Positions 49,503 to 61,400 of a stretch of 64,000 bases of DNA are shown piece after piece. Location: NCBI RefSeq assembly GCF_003672135.1, contig NC_039517.1:8821601-8885600 (forward strand), read 5' to 3'. The position numbers and the translations under genes were made by a program. The notes beneath the pieces were generated by a model that was given only the letters and a program-made list of their open reading frames with translations, was not told where the DNA came from and ran no database searches. Within the stretch, counting starts at the first letter, position 1; the number at the start of each line of letters is the position of its first letter. This stretch comes from Ooceraea biroi. Lineage: Eukaryota; Arthropoda; Insecta; Hymenoptera; Formicidae.

Positions 49503-52500
49503 TTGGACCTCTGTCATGCAGATTCGCCGACAATCGATAGCATACAGCTGCAGCCCGATAGGACACGTTCAATCACACGCGCCATTCGTCTATCTATAAT
49601 CAAATCGTGAAAAAAACATAGAGATAAAAATATATTTTATTGTATCCGGCAGAGAAACGTTTCAAAGGGATTCATCGCGCGTACGCATACGTGTGCAACC
49701 CCGGAACGCGAGGGCGGTATTAATTCTCATGTGCAAGAATTTTAGCGCATGCATGTGTCCGAAGTTTAACGTTGACGCCGTATTCCTCAGACATATCAAC
49801 GTCAGACTTTGAGTTGCGCCGCGTTTAATGACATCGGATTATAACAGCACGAGGTATTCATGTGATCTCAATGCCGCTAAGTATAATAATTAAATATAAT
49901 AATTAACTCTCTTTAAACGTCATGTTATTCGCGCGAGTCGTAAATCGTAAACGTGCAAAAACAGCGGCGAAACAATACGCGTCATGTACAAAACTTGCGA
50001 AACACGCGCTTGTATCATCCTCGGGGATTTCATGGTAGCGTGTACAATTTCGATTCGCATGGCGAGGGGGCCGTAAAACGTACAACAGAACATTTCGCAA
50101 AAATTGCCATGAGACCGTTAAAAAAACCCATCTTTGAATATCCGACTGTCGTGCTCCCAGCAGAATGATACCCGAAGTACCAACCATCCTCACACGCACA
50201 CGTAGAAAATGCGCCTAGTATCGCACACCGATGTACACATTCGGCGGCATTGTACGTGATCATTCGCAGCAAGGCACATCCACAAAGTATACCTGCACAC
50301 GCGCTCGTATTGTGCATGATCAGCCGCACCATCCACACACATACATACACATGCGACGGCCAAACAGCACGCGGTGCACGCGTCTTCAGCTTTGATGCAC
50401 AATCAAGTGTCCCTCATTATTGTCGGCGGTTATTTGCTTGGTGGAGTAGTCAATGAGAAGTGATTTAGTAAACAAGTAGCATATTGCCGATGGCAACCCG
50501 CTGAGCCATGTGATTTAATGTTTCGTGGAATACGCGTACAGCGTAGGCAGCTCGAAGGGAGAATCGATCCTCCCATGCCAGGGATCTCTCTCTCCCCTTT
50601 CGTTTTTGGTGGGAAAGCCAGCTTGCCGATAGTACTCCACTGATTTAAGTGTCCATCGTGGCGAAACGACGGACGGTTCATTAAACGTCATGGGTCCGGC
50701 ACGAGTTTCGACTAGCTAATCGGCCTATCCGAATGCCTCGCGTCCCGTGAACATCTTCCAGCAAAATTGGATGCGGTATGCATGAAGAAACTGTATTTTT
50801 GGTACGTTTTGAGTATCTCGGTCAATGTGACGATAAAAAATTTTATTTCGTTTGCAGGAATTAAATATTTTATTTATCGAGACAATATTTGCTTCACTCG
50901 TGCAGATTTGCGCGCAAAAATAATCTATGAAACAGCTAATTGGAACGTGTGAATAATAGAATAAATCTGTGCCGTAAAGACCTCGCGCAAGCAAAAGGAG
51001 ATGATAATTAGAAGGAATGGTTGCCAATTAAAATCACTCGATTATGACTCAGTCTCATTACGGAATTTTAATTAAATATTTACTTACGATATTTGGCGCC
51101 GACTAACGGTGCCTCGCGGGCTCATTGTTCTTTTTTAATTAAACCGGCTTGAGCCACCATGTTTCCATAAATGTTCTCACGCAGTTCAACGTGTGCGGCC
51201 CAACATATCCAAAAACTTCTACGTGAACCTTCAAAGTTATAGTGATTCGACGAGGATACCTTGAACTTCGTGCGTGCGATGCCGATAAATTACTCGACCG
51301 CAACTCGCACGATGTCTATAAAACTCTTGGCGAAAGAGTGCGGATCGATTGATAACTCCGTCCAAGTCCAATTTGTTTCCCCATGGTAGTCGGTTATTAA
51401 ATGTTTTATCAATCTGCCCGACTTTCCTCGCTCTTAAACTCTCATGTAATAGCGTCCTTCGTTGAATAACGACTCCCGTGCAATGCGGCCAGCATGTAAT
51501 GCGCCGTGCACGCTTCGCTTGCCAGCTTTGAAAGCCGGTTTTCATCGCAAATCCGGATTTCGATTTTCGGCAAACTTTTACGCCTTATTAAATAAAAGAA
51601 AAAATAGAAAGAGACACCAGGGGTAACAACCTATTCTGCTCACAACCACCATCGTGATCCTAAATTATTCCAATCTTGCCGCGCCACTTCACCATATTAT
51701 CGCTTGCACATGAACACGCGAGCCAGTCCAGCGAAGCTTCGTGCACTGAGCAAAAACTGGCAGTCGCGATCGCGTGCCTCGAAACTTAATAGGTCGTCAT
51801 AAAGCCGTCTTTACGGAGTATCAGAGAGAGAAAGGGAGCAGTTCGCTGGCAGTTATGAAACGAAAGAGAGAGACCGCCGATGCCGATACGCCTGCATCTC
51901 GGCGAGTTTTCGACTAAACCTGGCAATTTTCCAGGACGTTAACTTCATACGACGCTCGTACATGTACCTTCGTGGAAGTCACAGGAAGTCGGGTCAGTTT
52001 AACGCGCTTGTACCGCTCGTGCAGGACCAGGGCGGACCGAAACGCCCTCGCAGTATTCGGACATCGGCAAGCAAAATAGCGCTGTTACACCTTCCCGTGT
52101 AGCACGCTTCGAAGACATATGTTCGTCCCTTTTGTGCCTGCTCGCCCTCGCGAGCATCGTTTTCCACATCTCCTCGCGGCCCCACCGGCGCTTTTTTCTG
52201 TCCATTCTCCGGGTCGGCTCTTTATCTCTCGCCTGGACGTTACCGACGCCCCTTGCGAAGGGGACTACTGGCGCGTGGTCAATTTTATTAATGGTCCGCT
52301 CCCGTGTCGTGGCCGACTTGAATCCTCGAAGGAGCCGCTATTACCGTACAGAAGAACGACGTGAATGCGATTAGGCGACAAATGTATACTCCAACGTTAG
52401 GCAGGATATCGAAATAATTTTCGACGCTTTTTAATCTTCTTTCTGATCTTCGTTGCTGTATGATCGAACTTGAAAGATTGAGTATTTCAATCAGGCACGT

Positions 52501-53008
52501 CGTCATCGAAGTCACGTTGAGAAAGTGGCTATTGGTGAAATCGTATACGACAAAAGCGGGAAAAAATGTAGCGCAATATTTAAGGATGGAAAAAACAAGA
52601 CGAATGCAAAAAATAAATAACAGAATGCATTCATGCGTTATGAAAAATCAACAATAGTTGAGAAAACCCGGAAACAGCAAAGCGGAAATACGCGTTGAAC
52701 CGTTCCCTTTTTTCTGTTTACGCGCGGAAAAAATTATCGCTCGTGTCTGACTTGTCGGCGTTATGTGCAGCGATTTTTGAATGCGCCGAGAACATTGTCA
52801 TTTTTCATCATTCGGCTGTGCGCGTCGTGCCAGCGACATAAAAATGCAGCGGCGGAACCGCTTCTATAAATCTATGCGGTTGACAAGTTCGCCAATAAAA
52901 CACGCTCTGAGCATAGTTGAAGGAGAAAAAAGGTTCGCTAATTAGATTTGCAATAGTATACGCTGTCCTAATTTATATTTCGCTTGCCGTCATAGTCTCC
53001 ACGGGAAC

Positions 53009-53012
<4 letters not shown>

Positions 53013-53045
<33 letters not shown>
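53013..53045. repeat. (GA)n microsatellite
   Basis: A GA dinucleotide run. It creates a false Ser/Leu repeat on the minus strand and an Arg/Glu repeat on the plus strand. Confidence 0.92.
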
Positions 53046-53046
<1 letters not shown>

Positions 53047-56000
53047 CAGAGAGAAAAGTTAGCTTAGCCAGTAGAATTTCCCTTTTTATTTCCACCCCGT
53101 CGACTTCCGTTTTTCCTCCTGTGGTCGACCTCTCACCCATGTTTTTTTCCTCCCGATCGACTGTCGTTATCTGCAATTTGTCGCCACGCGTGTGGATAAA
53201 CAACCATCCGACGACGCCATCGTCTTCGCTGCACGTGTACACGCTGACACGCATATACACGGGCGGCTGAGTATGCATATGCATGGCGTTTTCTCCTGGC
53301 GACGAGCACCCAGGACGGGAATGCAAGCGCGGGTAACTCGATGACTTTCCGCCCGAAGGATACATGAATCGTGTGGGCGTCAATCAAGTATCGTTCTTTT
53401 TTTTTGTTCACTGTGCAACTTTTATCTCGTTGTCTCGTCATGTTGTGCACCAGTAATAAGCAAATGGTGGACAGAACGAAAGAGCTTGTTTTCATTGCAC
53501 CAAATTGTTGAATATTGCATATCTGCTGTTTATTAGATTATTATATTAATAGAATTCACAAAATTTTTATATTTCCTTAACAATCTGTTAAATCAAATGT
53601 CTTTTTTTTAAACTATATATATTATTCTGTATAGTATTATTAAAATTGCATGTTCTAAAATTATATTAATTATCGTGCTTTGATGTTATATTTATAAAGC
53701 TGAAGGGATTGAATTTCTGCATCTACGTTTTTCTTCTATCGCTCACTGCTTCTCTCAGGTACCGAAATTCGGAATCCGTAGGCACTCTAAGCCACTCCAT
53801 TTGGCAGACGCATCACCAAATCTTCACGTGAGCTATACTACTAACAATGGTACAGATAGAAGATAATTGGCCAGTTTGCTTTAGTAAACCTCTAGGAGAG
53901 GTCTTGATGAGGAAATGGTCCAAGAGACAACTGACATTAACTCAATCGTGTCTCCGCATATATTGATCTAGCCACTTTATGTTCGATATGTGGGTCGAGA
54001 TTACTACTGGACAGTCTATTCAAGACCGCGACTCGCGAATAATCCTGATTTACCGGCAAGATATTTCTCACACGGGTAAAATTTCGCATTGAGAAAATAT
54101 TTGCTTGCCATTTCGAATAAGAGTAGCTTCGTGTCCAAGAAGTTGTTCTCGGCAAACGCGAGCGGTCTCCCGGGAGAAACAACTTTCAAAGTGCAAGCAC
54201 ACAAGTGCTGGCAAGCGAGAAAAATCGACGTAATATCAAAATCAGAGCGAAATAATTTCGCTGAGAATTTCGCAAATTGCATTTATCTATACGAGAACCA
54301 AATAGACGGAAACCAGTGCGATCGACTCGTTAATAATTTCACAAAATATTTCCACGTTGTCTGAGGCAGCGGATTGTGCCAGTTTAATTAAATCACTTTA
54401 TTAAATCGCTCTATTAAGTTTGTACATCGGAGTAACGGAAATAATAGCATTTTTGGAGTAAATTACACTGCGAAGCGGTGCATCACTCGACTGAAAATTT
54501 CAATTATCTATACGCGAATGCTGAATTCAGTGAGATTAAAATAAACACAAACGAATTGTCCACGTTTTACATAACGCGTCGGAAATTTCAAATTTAACAC
54601 GTTCACGTTTTACTTGCGCGAATTTCTCCGTAATCTCGCACTTATTAAAGCTTCACTTTGCATTGAGAGACGAACAGACAGGAAAACGGAAATTCCAATC
54701 GTTGCGGAATGTTTTTATATTTTCAATATACGTGACCTGTGCAACACGTGGCCCTAAAGTACCGTGCGGTAAAGTATAACTTTTACAGAATTATGTGAGT
54801 ATGGTTTCCAAAAGCGATTTTGGACGTTCCCGCTGATTATGGAAGACCCATAATGCCGAATTTCGGAGACACATGCTCGCGTGGGTCTTCTGCACTGGAC
54901 AAAGTTAATTGGATAAATAATCCCGTTGATTCTCTTTTGATTCGTCGGAAATAGCATTGAAAAAAATCAGGAATAAAAATATTTCTGATCCAGTTATTCA
55001 GGATCCAGCAGTGGAGATATTCTATTTTTCACGTAATTAGAATGAAAGCAGCCTCAGTGGACAATTTTTTCCTCTTTTTCGTGCTATTCGACGTTGATTC
55101 TTTCTCAGTAAGCAAAGCGTTCGAGAGTGATCAACATTTTTGGCAACTCGGTATATCCGATTGCAGCATCGTTCAGTGATCCGTAAACAACGGCACAAGC
55201 TCATCGTATTTCCAGGTCTGTTAATAGCAGCCCTATTTTGGATTGTCCGCAAATCGCCGTGGCAAATCTGCGCAACGGAGCTTTCATTCCGCGAGCCCAC
55301 GCGAATTTCCACTTGGTGGGCGTAGCCTCGTCGTCCAGCCGGCAATTTAAAACGATATTTGCAGACGTTGCGAACGGACGTTGAATTGCGCTAATCGCGT
55401 TATTAGACCGCGTCCGTTTCATTCGTTCGCAACCGACGTCACTCGCAAGCACAACCGGAAACTGTTTTCCCGTGACAGCCGGATATTCGACGTAGAAAAG
55501 TCGAGGGCGTCGCTCTGCGGCGCACCCCGTTAATTACGTTAAACTGCAGTAGACATTTACACGCGTTCGGACACGCGGTACAGCGCGTACACAATGTTCT
55601 CGATCGCGGTGATCGTGGAAAAATTAAATGATGTTCAACCAACGACTACTGTTATATCATGTTGCCGCGCGCGATATTTGTCACGGCAAATGCATGCAAA
55701 CGCGAATCCGAACGGCGCAATTTTGTGCGACACGGCAGGCGAAAAGTCGCAAAATAACCGTTGAATGATGGTAGCACGGCTATTTGCAAAATTTGCGACG
55801 CGCGCAACATTTAGTAGCGGCCAGTTGCGTTCGAAGATTAACTCCGCAATTCCGGTCCCGCGGACGCGAATATAATTCACAGATCCAAGAGATACGACGA
55901 ATCCCTCTGCGAACGAGCGTGCACTCGCAAATTCTGTTAAGGTGCATCGTGCATGCATACCGCCGATTGTGCGCCACACAGTTTCGTCATTAGATACCAA

Positions 56001-56070
56001 GCGAGGAAGAATCGATATTTACTGACGATGAAGTACCTTGAATTACGCGATTCGTGTAAACCAAAAGAGC

Positions 56071-56100
56071 TCGCGTGGGTTTTCGCGATAACCCACGCGA
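56071..56100. repeat. Perfect 11-bp hairpin
   Basis: TCGCGTGGGTT, an 8-base loop (TTCGCGAT), then AACCCACGCGA. No known protein-binding or RNA-processing motif was recognised. Confidence 0.85.
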
Positions 56101-57482
56101 ACTGTTTCAATAAAATCTCGATGCGTTGTTGTCTTCTCGATATTATAAATTGTCTCTCTGTCCGGAAAGAAATATGCTTATATCATAGAGTGAAATTTTT
56201 TATTCTATTTCCATTTATTCTATCTATTTCTATCTATTGAATCATGTTTAGACACTTGCATGTGATGCAAGGTGGAAGCGGTATCGTTCTGAAATAGCGT
56301 TTCAGTCCGTTTCGTTTCATGCTTCTGCCACTTTGACGGGGCAACTTTGGCTTCATCGATCTCCTGTTCTAAAAGTTACTTATCCCCGCAGCCGATCTAA
56401 ATTTCAACTTCGCCTTGTCAAAGTTTATGCAGAGTTAAGACTTACCGTTTCGAGTATCAAATGCGCGTGACTGCAATCTCGGAGATCGCCGCGGAAGTCT
56501 TGCCCCTTCCCGCCTACTCTGAGCCACGTTCTGACGAATTGTCGTTGCGCATGAATCACTCGAAATGAACTTTCGCCAGCGCAACCGCGCGTCAAAGCGC
56601 CAGGTGCATTTTTGCCTTCCATTTGCCGCTCTCTCTCTCTATTCACATGTCCATCATTTTTTTGTTTTTCACAAAGTACTTCTGACCGAAACAAAAGGCC
56701 GCGCTAGAATTGAAAACCTGCCACTGGCAAAAGGAGGATGACGGAGACGTAATGCATTCCGCAACTCGAGAGAAATCGGACCGATGTTTCGCGCGAGCAA
56801 GGGACTGCTTTTGCGTGGAGCCGCGAGCATTCTTGATTAAAAGCGACGAAGTTCATACTTCTGGAATCTTTAATGCTTGTTCTCTGCTCAGAGATTTTAC
56901 GACAAACTGTAATATTACTCCTTATTACTTGAAGGCACGACATATGATAGTGGATATTGCCATTTTACTTAAGCTTACATAAATGATTGATGTCGAAAGC
57001 GTTGATGTAAATCGCGCATTGCAATGCGATGAATTCAAATGAGATAACATCACGATGCAGACTTCATTTACGTACAGCTTATAAATGAACATACATAATG
57101 CGGTATATTGCGTGGGATTCTCCGAGATTTAATAAAGTTCGAGACTCAGGTGACGTCAGGTATCTTTTTTATGATCAGTCCAGAATACCTCCCTTCTCAT
57201 ATTTCAGTTATACTACATTCGATTCCACAGAACCTGTGTGCACAGAGCGTCGTAAAAATCGAATTTTCAGTGTTCAAACCGTCACGATATATCTCGATAT
57301 ACGTCGGAATGTCTCCGTGATCAAAATACTCGTAAAATTGAGGGAGAAATGACTGCATGCACGCTAGACCTTCGTCAACGGGTTGATATCTATAACGTAC
57401 GTGGGACTGCATTGTAAGAACCCTCGTGTTTCTTGGCTTTCTTTACGTTTATGATCGCGGGAAAGGCGACGTAGAAATTTTC

Positions 57483-57917
57483 ATGATGTCTCAAGGGAGT
57501 TTTGATCAAGCAAAGTGCCGACCGAATTGTCTCCGTAACATAGAGATACATCTATACACGGGTCACTATAAGGATTCCCACATCTTGAAAGTGGCCCTCG
57601 CGCGTGAGAAATTGCGGTTCGTTCCCATCGAGATGAGATATCAGAAGTCTTCTCCGCCTGGCAATCATCCTCCACATCCTCCTTACGCTCCCTTTTCTCC
57701 CTTCTCTCCCTTCATGCGCCAAGAAAGAGAACTAATGCTCAATGATAGCCCGATCGGAGAGAGAGTGAGCGTGAGAGAGAGAAAGAGAGCGGAATCAATA
57801 AAGCTAGGGCAAGTTTCGCGGCGGCTGTTTCCTTCTCTCATTCTTTTCCTCATTCTCTTCTGGCTTCTTCTCGTTTATTTGATGACAATCTTTATCTTTA
57901 GGAGCATCAAAAGTTGA
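57483..57917 (+). CDS. Weak candidate ORF with a C-terminal membrane segment
   Basis: ATG 57483, with a second ATG at 57486, opens 144 codons to TGA at 57917. The product starts MMSQGSFDQAKCRPNCLRNI, has a Pro-rich PPHPPYAPFSPFSPF middle and a charged segment. It ends with a strongly hydrophobic stretch of about 25 residues (containing LILFLILFWLLLVYLMTIF) close to the C-terminus, as in tail-anchored proteins. The charged and hydrophobic parts come from GA-rich and pyrimidine-rich DNA, which can mimic such features by chance. No family was recognised. Confidence 0.17.
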   Translation: MMSQGSFDQAKCRPNCLRNIEIHLYTGHYKDSHILKVALAREKLRFVPIEMRYQKSSPPGNHPPHPPYAPFSPFSPFMRQERELMLNDSPIGERVSVRERKRAESIKLGQVSRRLFPSLILFLILFWLLLVYLMTIFIFRSIKS

Positions 57918-59539
57918 GAAATTGAGTTCTTAAAAATTTCAGTTCCGTATATACAGCTTAACTGTAGAGTCTCATGTTTGCATTAAATCAACGATTTTTG
58001 TACGGAAATTTATAACTTTTATTATGAGAGAGAATATTTTACTTTCTTTAACTAGATAAAGTCTATCAGTTAGTTTTTATTATTAATTTTCTTCTTTTAT
58101 ATTTGCATTTTCTCTATTAAAATATGTATAATCAGGTATAAAGAAAAAACATTTTTTTATGATGAAAATGGTAACTTTTAGCATCGTTCACTACTTAAAT
58201 GATCAATTAAGGCCGATCTCTGCTAAAACTGTAATCTGGAACCGATTCGCGCTTGAGAACAAATAGAACATGGAGATAGCGAACACGGGGTCGTCGTCAC
58301 CGCAAGCGGGATGCTGCGGGCTGATGACCGGAAGCTAAAAACTGCTCCACCGATCAATGCTCTCGTCTGGTTCACGTAAATCCAGATATCTCGCTGATCT
58401 CTCATGCATTTTATCGTCTGTCGCCCTCGCTATCTACGTACATCTTTCCGGCTCTGAATTAATTACCGTCAGCTCGTTTTATTATCTATAGTAATTGCCG
58501 CGAGAACGAGTCTGTCATTCCGCCTTTAATTGGCTGTTTCCGTTTATATCTGCAATATATCTGAGTATCGTTTCCACGATTTTACGTGAAACATTAGTAA
58601 CACACTACGAACAGAGATTCATACGGAATAATCAAACTCTCGTATTCGTTAACACATTTATTTGTAATATCGCATTCTCGAGAACGACAATAATTTTCAT
58701 TTCTCCTCATCTCCATTCCCCCGAACTTTCCACTCTGTTTATGTAGTCGCGTTTACTCTTCACGCCAGAAATGAGCAAACATGGCGACTTTAATGCACTA
58801 ATGTGATTCAACGGAAAGTTGGCCACTGTGTCGTCATGGCTGGGCCCGGATGGCGACCGAGATTACAATTCCGTCACGCTTAAAACGCTACAATGGAGGG
58901 GAAATGTTGCGGTCTTAAGCCAAACCCTATGAGGAGACTAGTCCGGTAGCAGATCCGGTTTTCCGGGTCGCTCCGGCTACCGAACGGATAGAGTGCCTTA
59001 CGGTAGGCGTGGTACGGAGCGCAAATCGTCTTTCGATGTATGCCTGAATGATTTCAAATGGGAGAAACCAGACGGAGAAGACTCGCCGTGAAAACAAGGG
59101 GTTGCGGCATGTAGAAACGGCCGAGTTATGATCTCGGGTCGAAATACTTGTTCCGTTTTCAATATGGTCCCCCGGGTCGAGTCATGGTGTGTCAATTTAT
59201 GATCTGTCGGAGGCAATCAAGGGCAAGCAAAAAAAAGAAAATTTTGGACGTATTATATATTGTTTAGCACCGTTTAAATAATGTACGAACTATTTATTAT
59301 TCAAATATCATAAGCTCATATTAATGCCGTTATTTTTGCATCATGTCACATTGCATTTTAGTGTTATTATTTTGCATATATTTAAAAAATATAAATCGAA
59401 ATAATGAAGAATCATTTTTCCTTAATCGAACTTTCTTGTGGTAATGCACATGTACACAAATATAAATAATCGTACGTTCTCTCTCTCTTTTAATTCGATT
59501 CTCTTTTTCCAAGTCATCTTAAGCAGTGTCTATCCAGTA
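57918..59539. other. Non-coding stretch, no gene seen
   Basis: AT-rich to about 58200 and again after 59220, with average composition between. Nothing was recognised. Confidence 0.5.
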
Positions 59540-59612
59540 TAATTAATGCAACTGCCTTCTCCTTTTCAAGCGGAAATTCCGCTTGACAACAAGAAAGCAG
59601 CTGCATTAATTA
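59540..59612 (+). ncRNA. Candidate small-RNA hairpin or foldback remnant
   Basis: A 73-base hairpin. TAATTAATGCA at the base pairs perfectly with TGCATTAATTA, the middle has five mismatches in 34 positions, and TCAAGCGG pairs with CCGCTTGA around an AAATT loop. The arm length suits a precursor miRNA, but the tight loop is less typical, so a tiny foldback element is an alternative. Confidence 0.28.
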
Positions 59613-60927
59613 CAGGCGTCCATCGTCGTGCAATTTTCAGACGCGTAGGGTGATACGCGAAAGCATGAGTAGTAAGAAGGAACAGTGTTCGCCTTTTTGG
59701 ATTTGGCTTAACAGCTCGACTTAAAAACCCAACTCTCGCGCGCAACAGTGATCTTAATAACGATTAAGACACGATTGCTGTTTCTTATCGAGGCAGGGAA
59801 ATTTTCCGCGGACTTTCTCTTTCGGCGAGAGGTTCCCGAGGGAACTTAAACCAACGCTTTATCTTTGCCCAGCTTACTTTTAATCTAGCCCAATCGTCTC
59901 ATGTTTAATCCAATTCGGTCTCTATCACTTTCTCTCTCTGCTTCTCTCTCTTTTCAAGAAAAAAATTATCCAAAGAAGAGGAAGGCAACGCTGTCGTCAT
60001 CGTTCGTCGTCTGGCAATCGCAAACAATGGCGAGTTCGTGAATGTTTCTCCGGTATAATCGATATCGGGGAATCAAGGTATTGTTGGCGCTTCAAGGTTT
60101 ACCCATCGCCCATAGCGTATCCTTTCAAAGGCGATCGATCGGATCCTTCGCAGGCAGTGCGTATATATACGCGAGAGCGAACGATCGCGAGCGAGGGGTC
60201 CATCTGCGTGATTTTCGGGCCGATGCGAGCGTCCAAATGGAAGTGTCGGTCGATAGATGGGATCTCCACTTGCCGATGACTTAATTCGTTTTGACGTTGC
60301 AGTTTAACCCTCCCGATCCATTCCCCCGCCGGTCGACAAACGGTTCCCTGCCTCCTCTCTTTTTCTCTCGCCCGTTATTTAGTAGCTGAATTAGAGCGTT
60401 GTGCATTTTGGCAGATGCCAGATCTCGCGATAACGTTGAACCATCGCAACTAGCTAACTCCGTTATGCGATACGATATAAGGATAGGAATGTCGTTCGAT
60501 AATGTTCAACGAAGATTGAAAATATAATGAAATCAACGCAGTTAACGAATTAAATATTTGCAAATTAGTTTGTCGTTAATTCGTAAATAAATCTTTTAGC
60601 GAGTTTATTGAGAAATATATTCAATGGTAATTGAGTTGCTAAGCCAACTACAATTTCATATCAGCCTGTATATAGCTTCAGTCGGTTTAGCGTTCAATAT
60701 GGTGGTAATATGATCCGGCCGCGCGCACTCTCTAATAGCCCCCTAATCAGGAAATCTAATGTGCACAATCTTTAGCTGCGTAAACTGCTGAGTGGATCAA
60801 TTCCTCACGATGAAATCTAAAATGTCACGCTTTTTTACGCCCCAACCGATAACGAGATGGCAATCGGATAATATTATTGACGTAACTGCGAATTATCTGG
60901 CATATGCAGAAGTTAATCCGGCTTATA
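59613..60927. other. Non-coding stretch, no gene seen
   Basis: CT-rich near 59930-59960, otherwise average. An 80-codon plus frame ending at 60284 has no domain. No feature was recognised. Confidence 0.5.
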
Positions 60928-61400
60928 CAGGGTGTCCCAGAATTGTGTATGAAGCTCTCGTGAGCGGGTAGAATGCATCGAACTGAGAAGAAAAGTCCTT
61001 TACCGTTTTGAAATTTTCGCAATAGTTAACGAATTATTAATTATTAAAAATCGCTATATTAATCCGGCCTACCGCCGAATGCAAGCGCGCGACGAGATGC
61101 GACCGCCTAGAGATCGAGGTTGCTAGGCGAGCGGAGAATTGTTTATTACAAGTCGCTCCTGCCTAGCCATTGCCACTTGTAATAAACAATTCTCCGCTCG
61201 CCTAGCAACCTCGATCTCTAGGCGGTCGCATCTCGCCGCGCGCTCGCATTCGGCGATAGGCCGGACTAATATAGCGATTTTTAATAATTAATAACTCGTT
61301 AACTATTGCGAAAATTTCAAAACGGTAAAGGACTTTTCTTCTCAGTTCGATGCGTTCTACCCGCTCACGAGCGCTTCATACACAATTCTGGGACACCCTG
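60928..61400. mobile_element. Foldback MITE with 226-bp terminal inverted repeats
   Basis: The element runs from CAGGGTGTCCCAGAATT to AATTCTGGGACACCCTG. Two 226-bp arms (60928-61153 and 61175-61400) are near-perfect reverse complements around a 21-base loop. TATA flanks both ends, which fits a TA-type target duplication as made by Tc1/mariner-like transposases. It encodes no protein, so it would have moved with help from another element. Assignment to a superfamily is inference. Confidence 0.93.

Larger units (their letters stand above)
49503..57482. other. Non-coding stretch, no gene seen
   Basis: About 8 kb with (GA)n at 53013-53045, an AT-rich part at 53500-53720 and a perfect hairpin at 56071-56100. 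Many short frames exist but none has a domain or a consistent protein-like composition. Confidence 0.5.
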
